Shown piece after piece: positions 6,479 to 8,497 of a stretch of 8,497 nucleotides of DNA; the first letter of the stretch is position 1, and the number at the start of each line of letters is the position of its first letter. Made by a program: the position numbers and the translations under genes. Source of the stretch: Candidatus Sigynarchaeota archaeon (lineage in GTDB: Archaea; Asgardarchaeota; Jordarchaeia; Jordarchaeales; Jordarchaeaceae); contig JAUQYY010000316.1 in the NCBI GenBank assembly GCA_030587505.1, positions 1 to 8,497 on the forward strand. The letters run 5' to 3'. Below the pieces are notes generated by a model that saw only the letters and a program-made list of their open reading frames with translations, had not been told where the DNA came from and searched no databases.

Positions 6479-8179
6479 TTACTGTGGTTCTCTCATCGCT
6501 TTCTCCGCGTCCATGTTTCTCATTCTCGAGGAAGCCTTGAGGTTTAGGGGTGGAATCGCGTTTGGATCTATTCTCGCGTCTATCACTGCGGGCTTTCCGC
6601 AGTCGAGCGCATTTTTGACCGCGTCGATGATCTCCCCGGGCCTCTCAACGGTCCATCCCTGGGCTCCGAAGTTCTCTGCAACCCTTGCGAAGTCGGGGTT
6701 TGTGTAGTCGCTTCCGAACTCGGTTCCAAAGTTTATTTTCTGAAAAATCTTTGGTGCGCAATAACTCTGGTTGTTCATTATGACTGTTACGACGTTGAAG
6801 CCGCATCTCACGGCTGTTTCAAGGTCTTGGATGCTCATCATGAAGTCCCCGTCTCCGATTATGCAAACCACAGGTTCTTCGGGTCTCGCAGCCTTGGCGC
6901 CTATCGCTGCGGGAAAAGCGAAGCCCATTGAGCCCATGTTAATGGAGGCGATGAAAGTTCTCGGGCTAAAGGTCTTCATGTATGATGTGACGAAGAGATG
7001 GTGCAGTCCCGCCCCAGCCACAACTATTGAGTTTTTCGGAATCGCTTTCTGGACGTCTCGAACCAGTCGCTGGGGCTTTATGGGTACGCTGTCGGAGTCG
7101 ATGTCTCCGCCCCAGAGCTTGTTCCACTCTTCCCTTTTCCTGTTGAGTTCTTCCACCCATGAGGACTCCCTTCTTCCGACTCCCCTGGCGTCGAGGATTC
7201 TAATCATCTCCGAGAGGACGGCCTTTGCGTCTCCAACGATGCCGTAGTCACAGCGAACGTTTCTACCCAGGGCCGAGGGGTCAATGTTTATGTGGATTAT
7301 CTCTCCTCTTATCGGGGCTGTAAAGTTGTAGGTGGTCAGCGAGGAGAAGGTGCAGCCAACCCCGAGGATAACATCAGCCTCCTCGAGAGCCTCGTCAGCC
7401 ACGCTGTTTCCCCCGTACCATCCGCTTATTCCCAGAGACAATGGGTGGTCCTCGGGGATGCATCCCCTGCCGTTCTGGGTTGTGGTCACGGGTATCTGGA
7501 GCATCTCCGCCAAAGTTCTTAGCTCCTCCCACGCTTTCGACCACAGTACTCCACCACCCGCCAGTATGACTGGCCTCTCCGCCCTGAGCAGTCTCTCCGC
7601 GGCCTCCGAGATGAATGACGGAGAAAGGGGTTGAGTATCAACCCTTATCGAGAAGTCGGGTTCCACATCTCCCTCTTCGTCGTATATGTCCTCGGGCATC
7701 TCGACTAGAACCGGTCCGGGTCTGCCCGACCTCGCGAGGTGGAAGGCGTTGTTAATGATCCGTGGGATGTCCTCCACACGCCCGATGCGTTCACACGACT
7801 TGGTGTAGGGTCCGAGCACGGCGAACTGGTTTGCCTCCCCGAATATCTCTCGGCCTATGAGTCTCCTCGCAACCTGACCCGCCAGCAGAACAACGGGAGA
7901 TGAGTCTCTGTAGGCGTCAACGATGCTGAGTACTCCGTTCATCGTTCCGGGGCCGGAGTGCATCTGGCAAACCCCAACCCTTCCACTTGCCCTGGCGTAG
8001 CCGTCGGCCATACTGCCTGCGCCGCGCTCGTGGCGTGCAACCACGTAGCTTATACTCTCCTCGGCGCCGAGCGCGGAGAGAAACCCCGCAACAGATGTGC
8101 CACAAATCCCGAATACAAATTCAACATTATTGTTCACAAGCGCATCCACAATAGCCCTGTTACCCTTAACAGAAACCAT
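6479..8179 (-). CDS. ThDP-dependent enzyme, acetolactate synthase large-subunit-like (carboligase/decarboxylase)
   Basis: A complete 566-residue three-domain ThDP enzyme. The PYR domain (about 5-165) carries VVARHERGAGSMADGYARA with the catalytic Glu51, SGPGTMNGVLSI and RPGPVLVEMPEDI. The central domain (about 185-325) shows RPVILAGGGV, and GEIIHINIDP near its end. The PP domain (about 370-540) carries MGSMGFAFPAAIGA and the ThDP motif GDGDFM (442 on) ending in NN (469-470). It would decarboxylate and/or ligate 2-oxo acids in the cytosol. The retained Glu argues against glyoxylate carboligase, which lacks it. GICG replaces the common GIPG/GYPG near the N-terminus. ATG 8179 is chosen over an upstream start at 8215 because GGAGGT (8186-8191, minus) lies 6 nt before it. 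No small regulatory subunit gene is adjacent, so a true biosynthetic acetolactate synthase is uncertain; a sulfo/phosphonopyruvate or other 2-oxo acid enzyme is possible. It neighbours a 2-hydroxy acid oxidase operon on the same strand. Confidence 0.88.
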   Translation of the reverse strand: MVSVKGNRAIVDALVNNNVEFVFGICGTSVAGFLSALGAEESISYVVARHERGAGSMADGYARASGRVGVCQMHSGPGTMNGVLSIVDAYRDSSPVVLLAGQVARRLIGREIFGEANQFAVLGPYTKSCERIGRVEDIPRIINNAFHLARSGRPGPVLVEMPEDIYDEEGDVEPDFSIRVDTQPLSPSFISEAAERLLRAERPVILAGGGVLWSKAWEELRTLAEMLQIPVTTTQNGRGCIPEDHPLSLGISGWYGGNSVADEALEEADVILGVGCTFSSLTTYNFTAPIRGEIIHINIDPSALGRNVRCDYGIVGDAKAVLSEMIRILDARGVGRRESSWVEELNRKREEWNKLWGGDIDSDSVPIKPQRLVRDVQKAIPKNSIVVAGAGLHHLFVTSYMKTFSPRTFIASINMGSMGFAFPAAIGAKAARPEEPVVCIIGDGDFMMSIQDLETAVRCGFNVVTVIMNNQSYCAPKIFQKINFGTEFGSDYTNPDFARVAENFGAQGWTVERPGEIIDAVKNALDCGKPAVIDARIDPNAIPPLNLKASSRMRNMDAEKAMREPQ

Positions 8180-8220
8180 CCAGCAACCTCCACACCTTAG
8201 AGTGTAGTTTTGCACACCCC

Positions 8221-8248
8221 AGTATATACATCCAAGTATATAAAAAGG
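8221..8248 (-). promoter_or_regulatory. Promoter of the ThDP-enzyme gene, with duplicated TATA element
   Basis: The minus strand reads CCTTTTTATATACTT (8248-8234), a near-ideal archaeal TATA box 55-67 nt before the ATG, predicting initiation near 8213. A direct repeat of its core, AGTATATA on the plus strand, occurs at 8235-8242 and again at 8221-8228. The second copy would give an alternative start near 8198, or could hinder the polymerase. Confidence 0.6.
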
Positions 8249-8497
8249 ATTACATTACGCCTCCAAAAAGGGACGATTGTGTTACGATTTCACACAGCCC
8301 GTGTACTTGAGCTTTTAGAAGTGTTTGTTGACACTAATCCCCCCAAATCCGGCTCCGTGTAATTTCGGTTGCGCAGTAGTAACTGTTTCGGATGAGAAGT
8401 TTTTCGAGTCTGTTGGTTGGCTCGCTGGGTTGCGTTGCCGATTTACGATTTGTGTTTTCACGACCCGAATATTTTGGCTTTTCCAAGGTAGTCCATC
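8249..8497. other. Distal upstream region without recognisable gene
   Basis: No coding region, RNA gene or clear repeat was recognised in the last 249 nt. A 60-codon open frame on the minus strand enters from the edge and ends at TAA 8317-8315. Its product is rich in Gln, Asn, Ser and Thr and resembles nothing I know, so it is not called. Confidence 0.3.

Noticed and set aside
6479..8215. Longer ThDP-enzyme start at 8215 giving 12 extra residues
   Set aside because: The extension would begin at or very near the predicted transcription start, lacks an RBS and is not family-like, whereas ATG 8179 has GGAGGT at ideal spacing.
6376..8396. Inverted 10-mer CTCATCCGAA shared by the spacers on both sides of the ThDP gene (6376-6385 and 8387-8396)
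   Set aside because: Similarity does not extend convincingly beyond about 10 nt, and a match of this length between two such spacers can arise by chance.
8315..8497. Open minus-strand frame of 60 codons entering from the right edge
   Set aside because: Gln/Asn/Ser/Thr-rich, no recognisable motif and no visible start; too little evidence for the tail of a gene.

Overview
The window looks archaeal. Genes have short leaders with A/T-rich TATA-type elements about 50-65 nt before the start, and purine-rich Shine-Dalgarno sites (GGAGGT, AGGTGA, GGGTGA) 5-7 nt before it. Arginine is mostly AGG/AGA, and GTG and TTG starts occur. The gene content (BKACE/DUF849 protein, two-subunit GlcD plus CCG-domain Fe-S oxidase, acetolactate-synthase-like ThDP enzymes, IlvD) fits an anaerobic or facultative euryarchaeote or TACK-type archaeon. 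I cannot place it closer.

Left third (1-2345): a block of broken genes. A Gfo/Idh/MocA oxidoreductase fragment (+, frameshifted, C-terminus missing) runs head-on into the N-terminal fragment of a ThDP-dependent enzyme (-, C-terminus missing). Both homologies stop at about 258-300. Next, on the minus strand, is an otherwise full-length ilvD (dihydroxy-acid dehydratase family) carrying one in-frame TAG and one 1-nt deletion. All lesions in the window lie here.

Middle (2346-3670): a divergent promoter region, then an intact monocistronic BKACE-family gene on the plus strand. Its synonymous codon choice changes sharply halfway along. A 238-nt spacer with weak nested inverted repeats follows, ending in a terminator-like element of the converging operon.

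Right (3671-8179, all minus): a tight two-gene operon encoding a GlcD-type FAD oxidase and, 2 nt downstream, its CCG-domain Fe-S partner. Upstream is a complete acetolactate-synthase-like ThDP enzyme with its own promoter and a probable terminator. The GlcD/Fe-S pair would oxidise a 2-hydroxy acid (glycolate or lactate type) to a 2-oxo acid, passing electrons through two [4Fe-4S] clusters to the CCG domains. 2-Oxo acids are the usual substrates of the ThDP family, so a joint pathway is plausible but unproven. The last 280 nt hold a strong promoter and no recognisable gene.

I see no CRISPR array, rRNA, tRNA, insertion sequence or clearly new multigene system. The most notable points are the decayed block with its chimeric junction and the codon-usage break inside the BKACE gene.
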